From assembly GCA_030604405.1 (NCBI GenBank), contig JAUVVY010000014.1:1-64000 (forward strand): 64,000 bases of DNA, read 5' to 3'. The position numbers and the translations under genes are program-made. This document shows positions 27,201 to 35,600 of the stretch, in pieces; position 1 is the stretch's first letter, and each line of letters begins with the position of its first letter. Under the pieces are notes generated by a model that had not been told where the DNA came from, ran no database searches, and saw only the letters and a list, made by a program, of their open reading frames with translations. Origin of the DNA: a bacterium. Lineage in GTDB: Bacteria > Armatimonadota > Zipacnadia > Zipacnadales > UBA11051.

Positions 27201-28291
27201 GGTGTCCGTGGGAGGAGATCGAAGCGCAGTGCACGGCAGAGCCCGGCCTCAAGGACCCGCCCGACCGCCGGGGGCTGGATGTCATCGCCCAACTCTACGT
27301 CCCCGCCGAGCCGCCGCGCGCCCTGATGCCATACCTGGTGGAAGTAACCGGCGAGTACGGCAAGATACCGTTCGTCATTTCCGTGCCGGTGGATGTCAAG
27401 GTCTCCGAACCGCTCACGGTCGCGGTTCTGCCGCAGCGGGCGTTCCGTGGCGAGGAGAGCAAGCTCAATATCATCGTCACCAGCCGCTTGCAGCAGCCAG
27501 GGGAGATCGTGCTGAAGTTCTCGCCGCCCAGCAACGTCGAGATGGAGCCGAGCGAGCTCGACCTGGCGCTGGGTGCAGAGGCACAACAGCAGCGCCTGGT
27601 GACGGTCAGGCTGGCAGAGAATGCGCGCCTCGGGGAGTTCTACATCCCTTATGAGATTACTAGTGACAACGCCAGGCTGAAGATGCAAGGCAAGATTCTT
27701 CTGACTGTCAGCGATCCGGTGCCGCGGGTGAAGGTCAGCCGGGTGAACACCAGGCCCACGCTGGATGGTAAGCTTGACGAACAAGTGTGGCAGGGCGAGC
27801 CGACGATAGCCGAGCTGACACTGCTGCAGGGGGCAAAGCCGGCGACCGAGAAGACCCCCGTGTGGGTGGCCTATGACGACGCGGGCCTGTACGTGGCGTT
27901 CAGGTGCGCGGAGTCGCAGATGCACAAGCTGGTGGCCAATCTCAGCGACCGTGGCGATCCGCTTTACCAGGATGATGACGTGGAGATATTCCTGCTGCCG
28001 CCGGGTGCGCCGAGGGCGTTTCAGTTCGCGATCAATCCCCTGGGAACGATCGGCGATAATTTCGGCAACAAGGCCGAGTGGCTCGCCCGGGCGCAGCGCT
28101 ACGAAGACGCCTGGACGGTCGAGGTTTTCGTGCCATACGCGGCCGTCGGCGTGAGCAAGCCGCCTGAGCGGGGCTCATCGTGGGCGTGTCAATTCGGCCG
28201 CCAGCAGAAGGCCAAGCGTGAGACCTCTTCGTGGACACCGGGAGCGGGCTTCAACAGGCCGAATGAATTCGGCGAGCTGGTATTTGACTGA
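24254..28291 (+). CDS. Secreted multidomain glycosidase-like protein with CBM4/9- and CBM9-like modules
   Basis: A 1345-residue protein with a signal peptide (VVSCVIVALVISATLASAQG) and a good ribosome site 8 nt before the ATG. Residues ~75-225 resemble a CBM4/9 jelly roll (VANPGFEQGAQGWNL ... TLWLDDFFI). Residues ~230-800 form a large domain with TIM-barrel-like segments (WGMRSAMEKYYRLFPESF, MFTADAIEGYF, VVTHGNANKYEQTF), compatible with a glycoside hydrolase. Beta-rich linker domains follow at ~1000-1180. The last ~150 residues match the CBM9-like pattern (RPTLDGKLDEQVWQ, DDAGLYVAFRC, DDDVEIFLLPPG, WTVEVFVPYAAVG). The catalytic family and residues are not assigned. Confidence 0.7.
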   Translation: MRASVVSCVIVALVISATLASAQGLTLRTGDGLVLELSVAGEVTAAQIGAAKLPLAGAGGFSVADFHSQPEPQNIVANPGFEQGAQGWNLRAGQSIDEKIFHSGKRAVRLEVPGPDPASSNVGCTVPVKPNTAYRCELWVRRENVGVCGAYASERDDNNKLTGKQTQVGRSIPKLDGVWHKLIWELTTQPQTTRLNFRSDIYKSTGTLWLDDFFIAEVDKTLYQPLTGQAEKRGDALVFRGGLADAGLELQATLTADDEAIRVEGVVRDTTGRDRAVGVRFGVPINAQGWTWYNELEEREEISAEKAYRHTYGCRSGTGVCSIYPWSALSGPDAGLTLALPVSQGPRVFLIQHDQRRPQTSLTFYFGLAQDAANNPSRAPFSFLIYTHDPAWGMRSAMEKYYRLFPESFVKRPRYEGYLNYANLEPYDPDTHALVAYGTNLDDASDFGEGYKFIWHLHGCYDFRMVPYDDPKRPSDEKVMELLGEIVEAEKEKPRYYIPTAETIKKLTYGPDGQILYIGDTRYWRPQEGYNRTDKPGWGLNFRVNEDPGVSEHLANVSRQKLEKYAEDETRKPFDAMFTADAIEGYFANSSGLNFRREHFATTQVPLTFGRESLKVAMPNTIWDFHKQVWWPLTQQHQVVTHGNANKYEQTFTMPFVDLPMIENEWDRGHPERFERYLRAIAHHKIWRFWRVLGAGEKDEASVRRHFARGLAYAVYPCVGPLQSISGGLEKYRDLYRQYVPAIEELSIAGWEPVPYARATADVIVERYGSYEAGELHFTFRNYDDEAAKVTVVSLDRQALGIPENEELVAVDILPGLAATTRVEPQDWKVEVEPDNARAFWMGTREQMAQHGFRLAERLLGKIDRLFATELSEQNRADIATMMQLAQTARGFSGDQALLATNRLYGHMDELQQAIETKAPVDLAKLCDRLRAALSHVVAGLVEVEVSGPRVIENGLRGETLEARWALDLLQVAAINIEDARVRCPWEEIEAQCTAEPGLKDPPDRRGLDVIAQLYVPAEPPRALMPYLVEVTGEYGKIPFVISVPVDVKVSEPLTVAVLPQRAFRGEESKLNIIVTSRLQQPGEIVLKFSPPSNVEMEPSELDLALGAEAQQQRLVTVRLAENARLGEFYIPYEITSDNARLKMQGKILLTVSDPVPRVKVSRVNTRPTLDGKLDEQVWQGEPTIAELTLLQGAKPATEKTPVWVAYDDAGLYVAFRCAESQMHKLVANLSDRGDPLYQDDDVEIFLLPPGAPRAFQFAINPLGTIGDNFGNKAEWLARAQRYEDAWTVEVFVPYAAVGVSKPPERGSSWACQFGRQQKAKRETSSWTPGAGFNRPNEFGELVFD

Positions 28292-28856
28292 CCCGAGCAC
28301 AAGCCAGGCGCACGCCGTACGCCCCTGCAAGCTATCCTTGCGTGGCACAGGCTTTCGAGCCTGTGGCCGTTGTGGTCAAGTCGTCCGGAGGGGCCAAATG
28401 GGGGATGTTTGGGGCCCCATCCGGCCCAGCCGTTGCTGTTGTACGGGCGCACGCCGTGCGCCCCTACAAACTATCCTTGCGTGGCACAAGCTTGCCCGCC
28501 GTAGCTTTAGCGAAGGCGGGGCTTCCCGCAGGCCCTGAGCTTGCCGAAGGGCAGCCTGTGGCCGTTGTCGTCAAGTCGTCCGGAGGGGCCAAATGGGGGA
28601 TGTTTGGGGCCCTGTGCGGCGTAGGCGGAGCGAGATGAAGAAAGTTTCTTACCCCCGCCCCGGGCGAGTTATACGCCGTTCACAGGCTGCACACAGACAC
28701 CCATCTACAAGAAAGGACATTTTGAAGCCAAGCTTGACAAAATGAGCAGCTTGTAATATCATAGAACGGGCGTTCGAGGCGCTTGCGATGTTGAAGGCAA
28801 ATATGCTAGACTATTTAGCGGCTGGCCATAGGATTTGGCCAAGGGAGGATAGCACC
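28292..28856. repeat. Repeat-filled spacer before the accessory island
   Basis: It contains a 57-bp direct repeat, 28361-28417 and 28556-28612, with one mismatch. Between the copies lie further palindromic units (GGGCGCACGCCGTGCGCCC near 28446 and a CTTTAGCGAAGGCGGGG-type unit near 28505). A 48-bp stretch at 28385-28432 recurs inverted at 31097-31144 (45 of 48 matching). Frames open across this block have no coding character. Confidence 0.8.
28734..28762 (+). promoter_or_regulatory. Predicted promoter of the antitoxin/toxin pair
   Basis: TTGACA (28734-28739), a 17-nt spacer and TATCAT (28757-28762) give a near-consensus sigma-70 promoter. It lies about 95 bp before the GTG start at 28857. 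The local sequence is richer in A+T than the surrounding genes. Confidence 0.65.
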
Positions 28857-29546
28857 GTGCAGCGCACACGTACACATGGGGAGCACCTGATCGACCAGCT
28901 ATTGGTGCTCGCATCACTGCAAAGAATGAACGAGATAACTGGAGTTTGGCAAGAGATAATGAAGGTCATGAAGGCGGCCTGGGAAGCGGCCTGGCCCATG
29001 TTCTGTGACAAGATAAAAGGGTTCAGCCTACACTTCTATACTTGGAGACACGGGCCACTGAGCAAAGACCTGTATCGTGTACTTGATTCGCTCGTGGCGG
29101 CAGGATTGGCTGAAAGACGCCATGTGTCTTCTCGTTCGTTATTTCGGGGCCAGTGGCCAGCACTCGCATATGCAATAACCGAGAAGGGTTCGCATGTCTT
29201 GGAGCAGTGCGAGCCGTTACTCAGTATTGATACAAATGTGGGAATACTTCATGAGGTCCTCCGGGCCGCCGAAGAAGTGGGACCGATGGACCCTCTGGAG
29301 GCTCGCGACAAGTCGCATCAGATGAGAATACCTCATCGCGATGATCCGTCACGGACGGTCTTGCTTGCCGAACTGCCCAACGGGACTGATTTGATCGAGG
29401 TGCTCCAACCCACGGAGGCACAGGTCGCATTCGCGCTCGACGACGATTGGTTTGAGGCACTCGATATGATGCTGTCACCAGAGTACGAACCTGGACTTAT
29501 GGGAAAGCACTCACACACTACATATGAAGACCTCTTCGGAACATAG
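28857..29546 (+). CDS. Candidate antitoxin with Panacea/winged-helix-like domain
   Basis: A 229-residue protein. The GTG start at 28857 has GGGAGG 8 nt upstream; the ATG at 28788 has no ribosome site. After an N-terminal helical region, FYTWRHGPLSKDLY and DSLVAAGLAER (~65-85) recall the 'GP.s..ly..L...GL' core of Panacea (DUF4065)-like antitoxins. A wing-like ALAYAITEKGSHVLEQ follows. The C-terminal ~100 residues are acidic, end YEDLFGT, and may wrap the partner. The toxin gene overlaps its end by 23 nt. The Panacea link is by pattern only; a generic winged-helix regulator is the alternative. Confidence 0.55.
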   Translation: MQRTRTHGEHLIDQLLVLASLQRMNEITGVWQEIMKVMKAAWEAAWPMFCDKIKGFSLHFYTWRHGPLSKDLYRVLDSLVAAGLAERRHVSSRSLFRGQWPALAYAITEKGSHVLEQCEPLLSIDTNVGILHEVLRAAEEVGPMDPLEARDKSHQMRIPHRDDPSRTVLLAELPNGTDLIEVLQPTEAQVAFALDDDWFEALDMMLSPEYEPGLMGKHSHTTYEDLFGT

Positions 29547-29889
29547 GCGTTTCAAAGCCAAATTCGACGCTCAATTTGAGAAGGCCTTCTATAGTTCCAA
29601 GAAGAGGGATCGGCAGTTCGTTGAAGCGATCAGGCGAGCCGTAGATAAGATACTACAGTATCCACTCAAGAGCGATACCTTTGGCAAGCATGGCCCGATC
29701 AAATACAAACGGAAGCTATACGTTGGGAAAAACATGTACCGCATTGCTTTCTTGAGTTGTTACGAATGCAGACAGAACGGTTGGGCCGATCATAATGCAT
29801 GTGAATTCTGCCAAGAAACTGATGAGTACACGGTAGTATTCTTCATGGCGGGCCGGAAAAAAGACCGGCATAGCGATTACTGCACGTAA
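29524..29889 (+). CDS. RelE/ParE-like toxin with two CxxC motifs
   Basis: A 121-residue protein with the RelE-superfamily layout: an N-terminal helical pair (FDAQFEKAFYSSKKRDRQFV, AVDKILQYP), strands KYKRKLYVGKNMYRIAFL, and a final strand TVVFFMAGRKKDRH. Between the last strands sits CYECRQNGWADHNACEFC, two CxxC pairs ten residues apart, likely a zinc knuckle. RelE-type toxins cleave mRNA on ribosomes; catalytic assignment here is inferred from the fold. It overlaps the upstream gene by 23 nt, fitting a coupled antitoxin-toxin pair. Confidence 0.75.
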   Translation: MKTSSEHRRFKAKFDAQFEKAFYSSKKRDRQFVEAIRRAVDKILQYPLKSDTFGKHGPIKYKRKLYVGKNMYRIAFLSCYECRQNGWADHNACEFCQETDEYTVVFFMAGRKKDRHSDYCT

Positions 29890-29903
29890 GAAATGTAGGA
29901 ACA

Positions 29904-30056
29904 ATGGCAAAGAGGACCAGAACCCAGCGGGATCGGGAACTGCTGCTGCGGCAGATAGATGGCACCGATCAGGAAATTGATAAGCTGGTGTATGAGCTGT
30001 ATGGGCTGACGGAAGAGGGGATCGGTATCGTGGAAGGCAGTGCGGGCGGCGACTAG
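29904..30056 (+). pseudogene. Remnant of a restriction-modification methyltransferase C-terminus (copy 1)
   Basis: A 50-residue frame whose core, EIDKLVYELYGLTEEGIGIVE, is characteristic of the C-terminal tail of Type IIG/TaqI-like DNA methyltransferase-specificity proteins, which normally exceed 800 residues. The rest of the enzyme is absent. It has its own ATG and a weak AGGA, so a small peptide could still be made, but decay from an R-M gene is the simplest reading. A second, more worn copy is at 30991-31089. Confidence 0.75.
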
Positions 30057-30184
30057 AGAACCCACAACCCGCACCACCACACAGCCACAGCGCCCCGCTC
30101 ACCAACCACCGCCACCACGCCCCAAACGTCCAGAGCCCACGGCAAAGCTGGGCATGGCGCGAAGAAGCACAGGGAGACCGAACC
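30057..30184. other. C/A-rich strand-asymmetric spacer
   Basis: From about 30060 to 30128 the plus strand is very poor in G and made of CCA/CAC-like runs, unlike any neighbour. GGGAG at 30172-30176 is the ribosome site of the next gene. No gene is seen. Confidence 0.5.
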
Positions 30185-30973
30185 GTGAAGGTACCTGACG
30201 GTAAAGAGACGGAGAGATCTGCCCGGATAAAGAGCCGCTTTGCGGAGTTTGTTGTCCCGATTAGGATGCCGGAGTTGGGCATATCAGACCGATTCACCAA
30301 GATAGTTGCGGATATCAGTGACGGGATATCCCGGACTCTCAGACAAGCGGCCCTCCAGCCCTCGAAAGCCATTGAAGAGGTCCTTCTGAGGGCACATGAA
30401 GTCACAGAAGCACTGTCCGAAGATGGTTACGAATGGCGCTGGCTGGGGAGCCTATCATTGCCGCTGCATTGCGAACTCCTACGCATAACACGCGACGAAG
30501 GCCCGGCCGCGGCCAGACGTTACTTGATACGAATGGTCGCAGAGGAGGAGCTTCTTGAAGAGCTGGCGACGAGAGGAGGAGAAGTAGACTGCGTCCGTCC
30601 GAGTGCAGATGTGATTCGGGATGCCTTGAATGCGCATGGGGAGCAGCGCTACGCGTTGAGCATACCCGCGCTAATGCCGCAATTGGAAGGTTCCATCCGG
30701 CGGCTGTACAGAGAGAAGTGCAATGTGACTGACGTGCAAGCTGGCATCGATCCGAACACTGGTCGCGACGCCCACAAGATGCCAACGGTCCTCAAAGGAC
30801 TAATGAAGCCTGACAACATTCTTTTCGAGTTCTTCATCACGCACCTAACAGAGAATTTCTTTAGGAAATCTCGGAATCCCGTACTGCACGGGAGGCACCC
30901 GAACTATGCCAGCCCTGAATTGTCCACGGAATGCGTCCTTGCCCTTTATGAGCTGTGTAAGGGCTTTGATTAG
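30185..30973 (+). CDS. HEPN-like protein of unknown function
   Basis: A 262-residue, mostly helical protein starting at GTG, with GGGAG 8 nt upstream. The C-terminal part contains RNPVLHGRHPNY, an Rx4H motif with a following HG as in HEPN ribonucleases and abortive-infection proteins. It is followed by LSTECVLALYELCKGFD, the pattern of many 'NPILHG' HEPN-like proteins. No signal peptide or membrane segment is seen. It lies between two fragments of an R-M enzyme tail, suggesting it replaced or was inserted beside an R-M gene. A defence role is inferred, not shown. Confidence 0.6.
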   Translation: MKVPDGKETERSARIKSRFAEFVVPIRMPELGISDRFTKIVADISDGISRTLRQAALQPSKAIEEVLLRAHEVTEALSEDGYEWRWLGSLSLPLHCELLRITRDEGPAAARRYLIRMVAEEELLEELATRGGEVDCVRPSADVIRDALNAHGEQRYALSIPALMPQLEGSIRRLYREKCNVTDVQAGIDPNTGRDAHKMPTVLKGLMKPDNILFEFFITHLTENFFRKSRNPVLHGRHPNYASPELSTECVLALYELCKGFD

Positions 30974-30990
30974 AGAGCGCAGTCTGCATC

Positions 30991-31089
30991 GCGCACCGCC
31001 GATGAAGGGATTGATAAGCCGGTGTATGAGTTGTATGGGCTGACGGAGGATGAGATCGGTATCGTCGAGGAGGCGACCAGGCGGGAGTG
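30991..31089 (+). pseudogene. Remnant of a restriction-modification methyltransferase C-terminus (copy 2)
   Basis: The frame reads RTADEGIDKPVYELYGLTED, then EIGIVEEATRRE and a stop. This matches the copy at 29904-30056 and the tail of Type IIG/TaqI-like enzymes. There is no start codon in a usable position. With copy 1 it brackets the HEPN-like gene. Confidence 0.75.
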
Positions 31090-31096
31090 AGGGCTA

Positions 31097-31144
31097 ACGG
31101 CTGGGCCGGATGGAGCCCCGAACATCCCCCATTTTGCCCCTCCG
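31097..31144 (-). repeat. Inverted copy of the 28385-28432 repeat
   Basis: It matches the reverse complement of 28385-28432 at 45 of 48 positions. The two copies enclose the 2.3-kb toxin/HEPN/R-M remnant cassette. An unrelated open frame from 31087 reads through it into the next gene. Confidence 0.85.
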
Positions 31145-31206
31145 GAAGGCAACGACAACGGCAAGCGAGTCGGGCAGGATGCCCGACCCACGGGATAATT
31201 ATTGTC

Positions 31207-32454
31207 ATGCCCGAGCCACGCGAATATACGGCACCGGAAGGGACAGTCCCCCAGGTCATCCAGGCAGGACTCCGTGCCCTCAAGCGTGAAAAAGAGCCTG
31301 CGATAATCATGGTAACCAGGATCACCTTCCACACCGAACCGGCCAAACCCAAACGGAAGCGGAGACGGCACGTAATCGGCTTCGTCAAATCCCGCCTCGA
31401 AAGCCTCGGTTGGCTATGGTGGATAGATGTTGATACAGACTGGCTGACCAGGCATGCCGTAATATCCCAGATCAGCTACCTACGCAGCAAAGGCTGGCGA
31501 ATCGAGACCATTTACGGAAAAGGATACAAGCTCATTGCACGTCCCGAAAGCGAACAGTCCGCCGATACCCCGGCGCGCCGACAACCACAGCAGAGCCACC
31601 GCCACCCACAGTTCGTGAAAGGGCTGCTGGTGCAGGACGGCCACCTGTGGCTCGACGAAGTGGCGGGCGAGAGTATTACCCTGAAGCAGATTCAGCAGCA
31701 GGTCTATTGGCTGCGGCAAAAAGGCTGGGAGATTGAGACGACACCGCGCGGCTATCTGCTACACAGCCGGCCGCCGGACCATCCCCCAGCTTCCCCCCGC
31801 CACGCCTTCGTACGAAACCACTTACGGCATCACGGCGTCCTCAAGTGGGTGGACGCCACTTTCGCCCGCGTCAGCAGGCTCGTCGTGTACAACCAGGTGC
31901 ACCGCCTGCGCACAAAAGGCTGGCGAATTGAAAACATTCCCGGAGAAGGATACAAGCTTATCGCAGCTCCGCAAAGCCAACCCTCCGACGATACGCCAGT
32001 TCAAGCACCATCAAAGCCGGGCGGCCGGTACTTCGTCAAAACCTATCTGCTGCAGCACGGCCACCTGTGGCTCGACGAAGTGGCCAACGAGAATATTACC
32101 CGGGCCCAGCTTCGCAAACAGGTCCATTGGCTGCGGCAAAAAGGCTGGGAGATTGAGACGACACCGCGCGGCTATCTGCTACACAGCCGGCCGCCGGAGA
32201 GTCGGCGAGCTACCCCTCGCCCCGGCTTTGTAGAGAAGCACCTACAGCGGCGCGGCTGCGTGTGGTGGGCGGACGTGGCCCGCGCCGGCGTTAGCAGGCA
32301 CGTCGTGCACAATCAGGTGCAATACCTGCGCAGAAAAGGCTGGCGAATTGAGAACACGCGCCGAGGCTTCCGGCTGCGTGGGATTCCCAGGCCCCCGCCT
32401 CGCGGCACACCGAAGTCGCTTACTCGCCTATCCGAGGTCAAGCGTCGGGGCTGA
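31207..32454 (+). CDS. Protein of five tandem winged-helix-like repeats
   Basis: A 415-residue protein. After ~50 basic residues it has five ~60-residue units starting near 55, 134, 199, 275 and 339. Each runs FVKxxLxxxGxLW, a DEVA-type helix, QVxxLRxKGWxIE and a wing GYxLxxRP, like the winged helix of response regulators. Units 1, 3 and 5 resemble one another, and units 2 and 4 resemble one another (A-B-A-B-A). A 73-bp stretch at 31706-31778 is identical at 32126-32198, 420 bp away, so the array grew by recent in-frame duplication. It should bind DNA, possibly repeated sites. The ATG at 31207 lacks a strong ribosome site; an earlier start would read through an intergenic repeat. The function is unknown. 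Confidence 0.7.
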   Translation: MPEPREYTAPEGTVPQVIQAGLRALKREKEPAIIMVTRITFHTEPAKPKRKRRRHVIGFVKSRLESLGWLWWIDVDTDWLTRHAVISQISYLRSKGWRIETIYGKGYKLIARPESEQSADTPARRQPQQSHRHPQFVKGLLVQDGHLWLDEVAGESITLKQIQQQVYWLRQKGWEIETTPRGYLLHSRPPDHPPASPRHAFVRNHLRHHGVLKWVDATFARVSRLVVYNQVHRLRTKGWRIENIPGEGYKLIAAPQSQPSDDTPVQAPSKPGGRYFVKTYLLQHGHLWLDEVANENITRAQLRKQVHWLRQKGWEIETTPRGYLLHSRPPESRRATPRPGFVEKHLQRRGCVWWADVARAGVSRHVVHNQVQYLRRKGWRIENTRRGFRLRGIPRPPPRGTPKSLTRLSEVKRRG

Positions 32455-32483
32455 CAAAGCAGTGCCCTACGAATGCCGATGCT

Positions 32484-32620
32484 GTTGTAGGGGCGCAATT
32501 GATTGCGCCCAATCAGCAGCGGCGTGGAGGGAGTAGGGCCGGCGCGGTACAAGCCCGCGCCCTACAACAAGGCCCAATCAGCGGGAGCGTGGAGGGCGTG
32601 ATAAATCACGCCCCTACAAC
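32484..32620 (-). mobile_element. 137-bp triple-hairpin module (copy 2)
   Basis: It has the same three palindromes as 6684-6820, in inverted orientation, with identical total length and exact 12-bp ends GTTGTAGGGGCG/CGCCCCTACAAC. Stems are conserved while the linkers vary. It lies between the convergent winged-helix array gene and the lyase gene, where it could also act as a bidirectional terminator. Confidence 0.8.
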
Positions 32621-32667
32621 GGCGGTAGGACCGGCGTCGCGTGGCGGCGTGCCCGCGACAGCGCACA

Positions 32668-35600
32668 TCAGCCGCCTACCTGGCAGAGCGCCACCTCATA
32701 GTTGTCTCCCACCCCGTAGTCGTAGATGGTGAACCGGGCCGTGCCGTCGGCGGGGCCGAACATCTCCTGCAGCTTCGCAACGGCCAGCGGCTGCTGCAGG
32801 TGCAGGTCGTAATCTGCCGCGCCGGTGATCCATCCGACACCGTTGATGCCGCGCAGCAGCAGCGATGCCGACCCGTCAGCGCTTTCTACCCGGGCCCCGG
32901 CAAACCGGCAGGAAAAGTCAAACAGATTCCCCTCTTCGTCCACTCTACCCGTAGCGAACGGCAGGCATACATCATTGTCAATGCGCCCCTCCTGGTAGCC
33001 GACGGGTATCCCCCGGCCCAGCAGCGCAGTTTCCTTCAGCCGCAGCACAGTATCGCGGCTATCGTCGCTTCTCCGGGAGCTAATCACCTTGTACATCGAT
33101 GAGCGGCCGGAGTTGTAGATGCGAACCCATCGCGGCGCCGAGCGGCCGGTGGGAAGATGACCCGACACAGTAATCGTGTTCTCCTCACGGTCAAGCGCCA
33201 TGATGTCTCCGCGCAAGACGCCCTCTTCAGTCTGCCCGGGAAGGTAGCCAAAGCTGACGTTGCGCACCTCCGCGTCCGCAACCATGGTACGCACGGAGAC
33301 ACCGATGTTTCGCTGCACACCGCGGTTGAGAGCCTCATCGTCCGACGGCGCGTAAATGGTTATCTCGTCTATCGCGCCGGCACGCTCCACCCTGACCGTC
33401 AGCGGCCATTGCCCGCTAGCTGTCACATTCTTGATGCGGGCCTCCCCCTCGGCCCGATATGGCTCCAGAATTGTCAGGAAGCGCGTCTGCAGACCTTCCT
33501 GCCCCTCGTTGCGCACGAACAGATACGGCAGGTGCCACTCTTCCGGGCGTGCGGGCGATCTGCCGGTGCCATAGATGAGCTGCCGCTCGCCATCTACCGG
33601 CACCACATGCAGTCGCAGTCCGGCCGGCTCCTCGAGTTCGTAATCCCACTCCAACATCGCGTGTTCTTGCAACGCAGCACGCTTGACGCCGGTGATGTAG
33701 CACAAAGCGTCCTGGGTCTCCTGGCCGCGCACGTTGACGTACTTGCCATCATACGGGACCTCCGGGCCGGCCGCAGTGCCCTCCTCCTGATCAATCCAGT
33801 TCAAATCTGGCAAGGCCGGGTCACGCAACACGCTGTGCCAGCTCTGGTCGTGGCGCATCCCGCCCTCGACAACGAACAGGTCCAGCAGATAGCTCTCGTG
33901 CGCATCCTCCTCCACCATCACGCAGATGCGTTCGTATCTGCTTACCGGCGGCTGGTCCGGTTCAAGTTCGGGATGATGCCGGTAAGGCTGGTGTGCGACG
34001 GCAGCTACCTGCACGCCCACGCGATCGCCGATCAGCGATACCCAGCCGCGTGGCACTTTGTGCGCCCACAGCGGCGTGCAGCCGTCCACGGCGACCGTGT
34101 TGTGGCCGTAGATGTTGCTGTCCCACTGCCACCGATAGTCCCAACTATAGGGGTAGCCGAGGTCCGGCAGATGCGACATCTCGTGGGCGAAAAGATACAG
34201 ACTCAAGAAATCGTACTGCTGGTGGCCCTTGAGCGCCGTGTAGTTGATACACGCCTCGCGCTCGTAGCGGCCTGCCTCGCCGCCCTGCAGATATGCAAAG
34301 CCATAATGGTCCAGCAGCCTGGTGGCCGCTTCGATGCTCCCTTCCGGCACGGCGCGCGCCTCCCGAGCTTCCTGTTCGATAGACGGCTCGAAGAGGTCCA
34401 CTCCCGGCATTTCGTCCTTCAAGCCTAACAGCGCACTGGCATAGCGCGGGTCCCGGTAGAGCCTGAAGCCGTCAACGAAGAAGTGCGGATATGAGGCAAG
34501 ATATCTCCTGGGAATGATGCCGGGGCGCAAGCGGGCGCCACCAGCGTCTCCGACCGGCGGGGTGAAAAAGCCCGCGCTGGTCACGTCAATGTAGAAGTCA
34601 TACATCTTGCGCGCTTTAGGCTGGTCAAGTATGCGCGGGAATTGCTTGTCAGTGTAAATGTCGGGCTGCCGGGCGCGCAACTCTTCCATGAGCTTGCCAA
34701 CCGCTATATAGTTGAACTTTATCCTGTCATATCCGGGGCCCTCGTAGCCGCCGCCGTCGCGGGTTATGAAATTGGAAAAGATCCACGCCGCCGGCGCATA
34801 GCCCTTGTGGTACGCGCCCCACACCACATCACGGCTGTTGGGCTTGGCCTCAGAATGGTCGTCCATGACCAAGCCGATCGTCAGCGCGGCTAACTGGTGG
34901 TGTCCTGGATTGCCCGAAATCGCCACGTCGAGCAGCGCCTGCATCCCCTGGCGGAAGATATGGTCCTCGACAAATTCTCGTGCCTCGGCAGCCGTGTCGG
35001 CCGGCAGCCCCTGGGCCTTCAGGTAGGCCAAAAGCGCGGGATCCTGCTCATAGATCGGGTAAATGGCGTCATAGCACTGAACCATCGGCACCAGCACGAT
35101 ATTGGTCCAGATGTAGTCAGTCACCAGGCCCGAACGGTGACCGTACTCGCCCCCATAGCAGTGCTCGCTGTGGTATTTGGGCCCCGGGTACTGGTTGGCT
35201 ATCCCTGCCATCAGCACTGCTGCCTTGTGACCGTATTCCGGCTCCCCGGTCAGCAGATAGGCCATGGACAAGCCCTTGAGCGCAGGCAGGACGTATTCGA
35301 GGTAGCAGCGATGGACGTACATGCGGATGAACTGGTACGTTACCCCGTCAACCTCGCAGCCGTCGCCGTTATCCGGATATTCGCCACTGGTCATATCGCC
35401 GGCGGCAAAGTCGTTTGACGGATACATCTCCCCACCGACAGGGCATTTCAGCTTGTATGGATGGCTCTCATAATCCATCCGCCACGGCTGGTAGGCGCTG
35501 TACCTGCGTAGCGCGATCCCATGCACCGGGCAGGTGGTGGTGGGATGTTGGCGCTTGCGTGGGATCGTGATGTCGGGCATCATGGCGAAGACCTCGTCAT

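Noticed and set aside
31087-31206. Extension of the winged-helix array gene
   Set aside because: It translates the inverted copy of the 28385 repeat and is unlike the rest of the protein.
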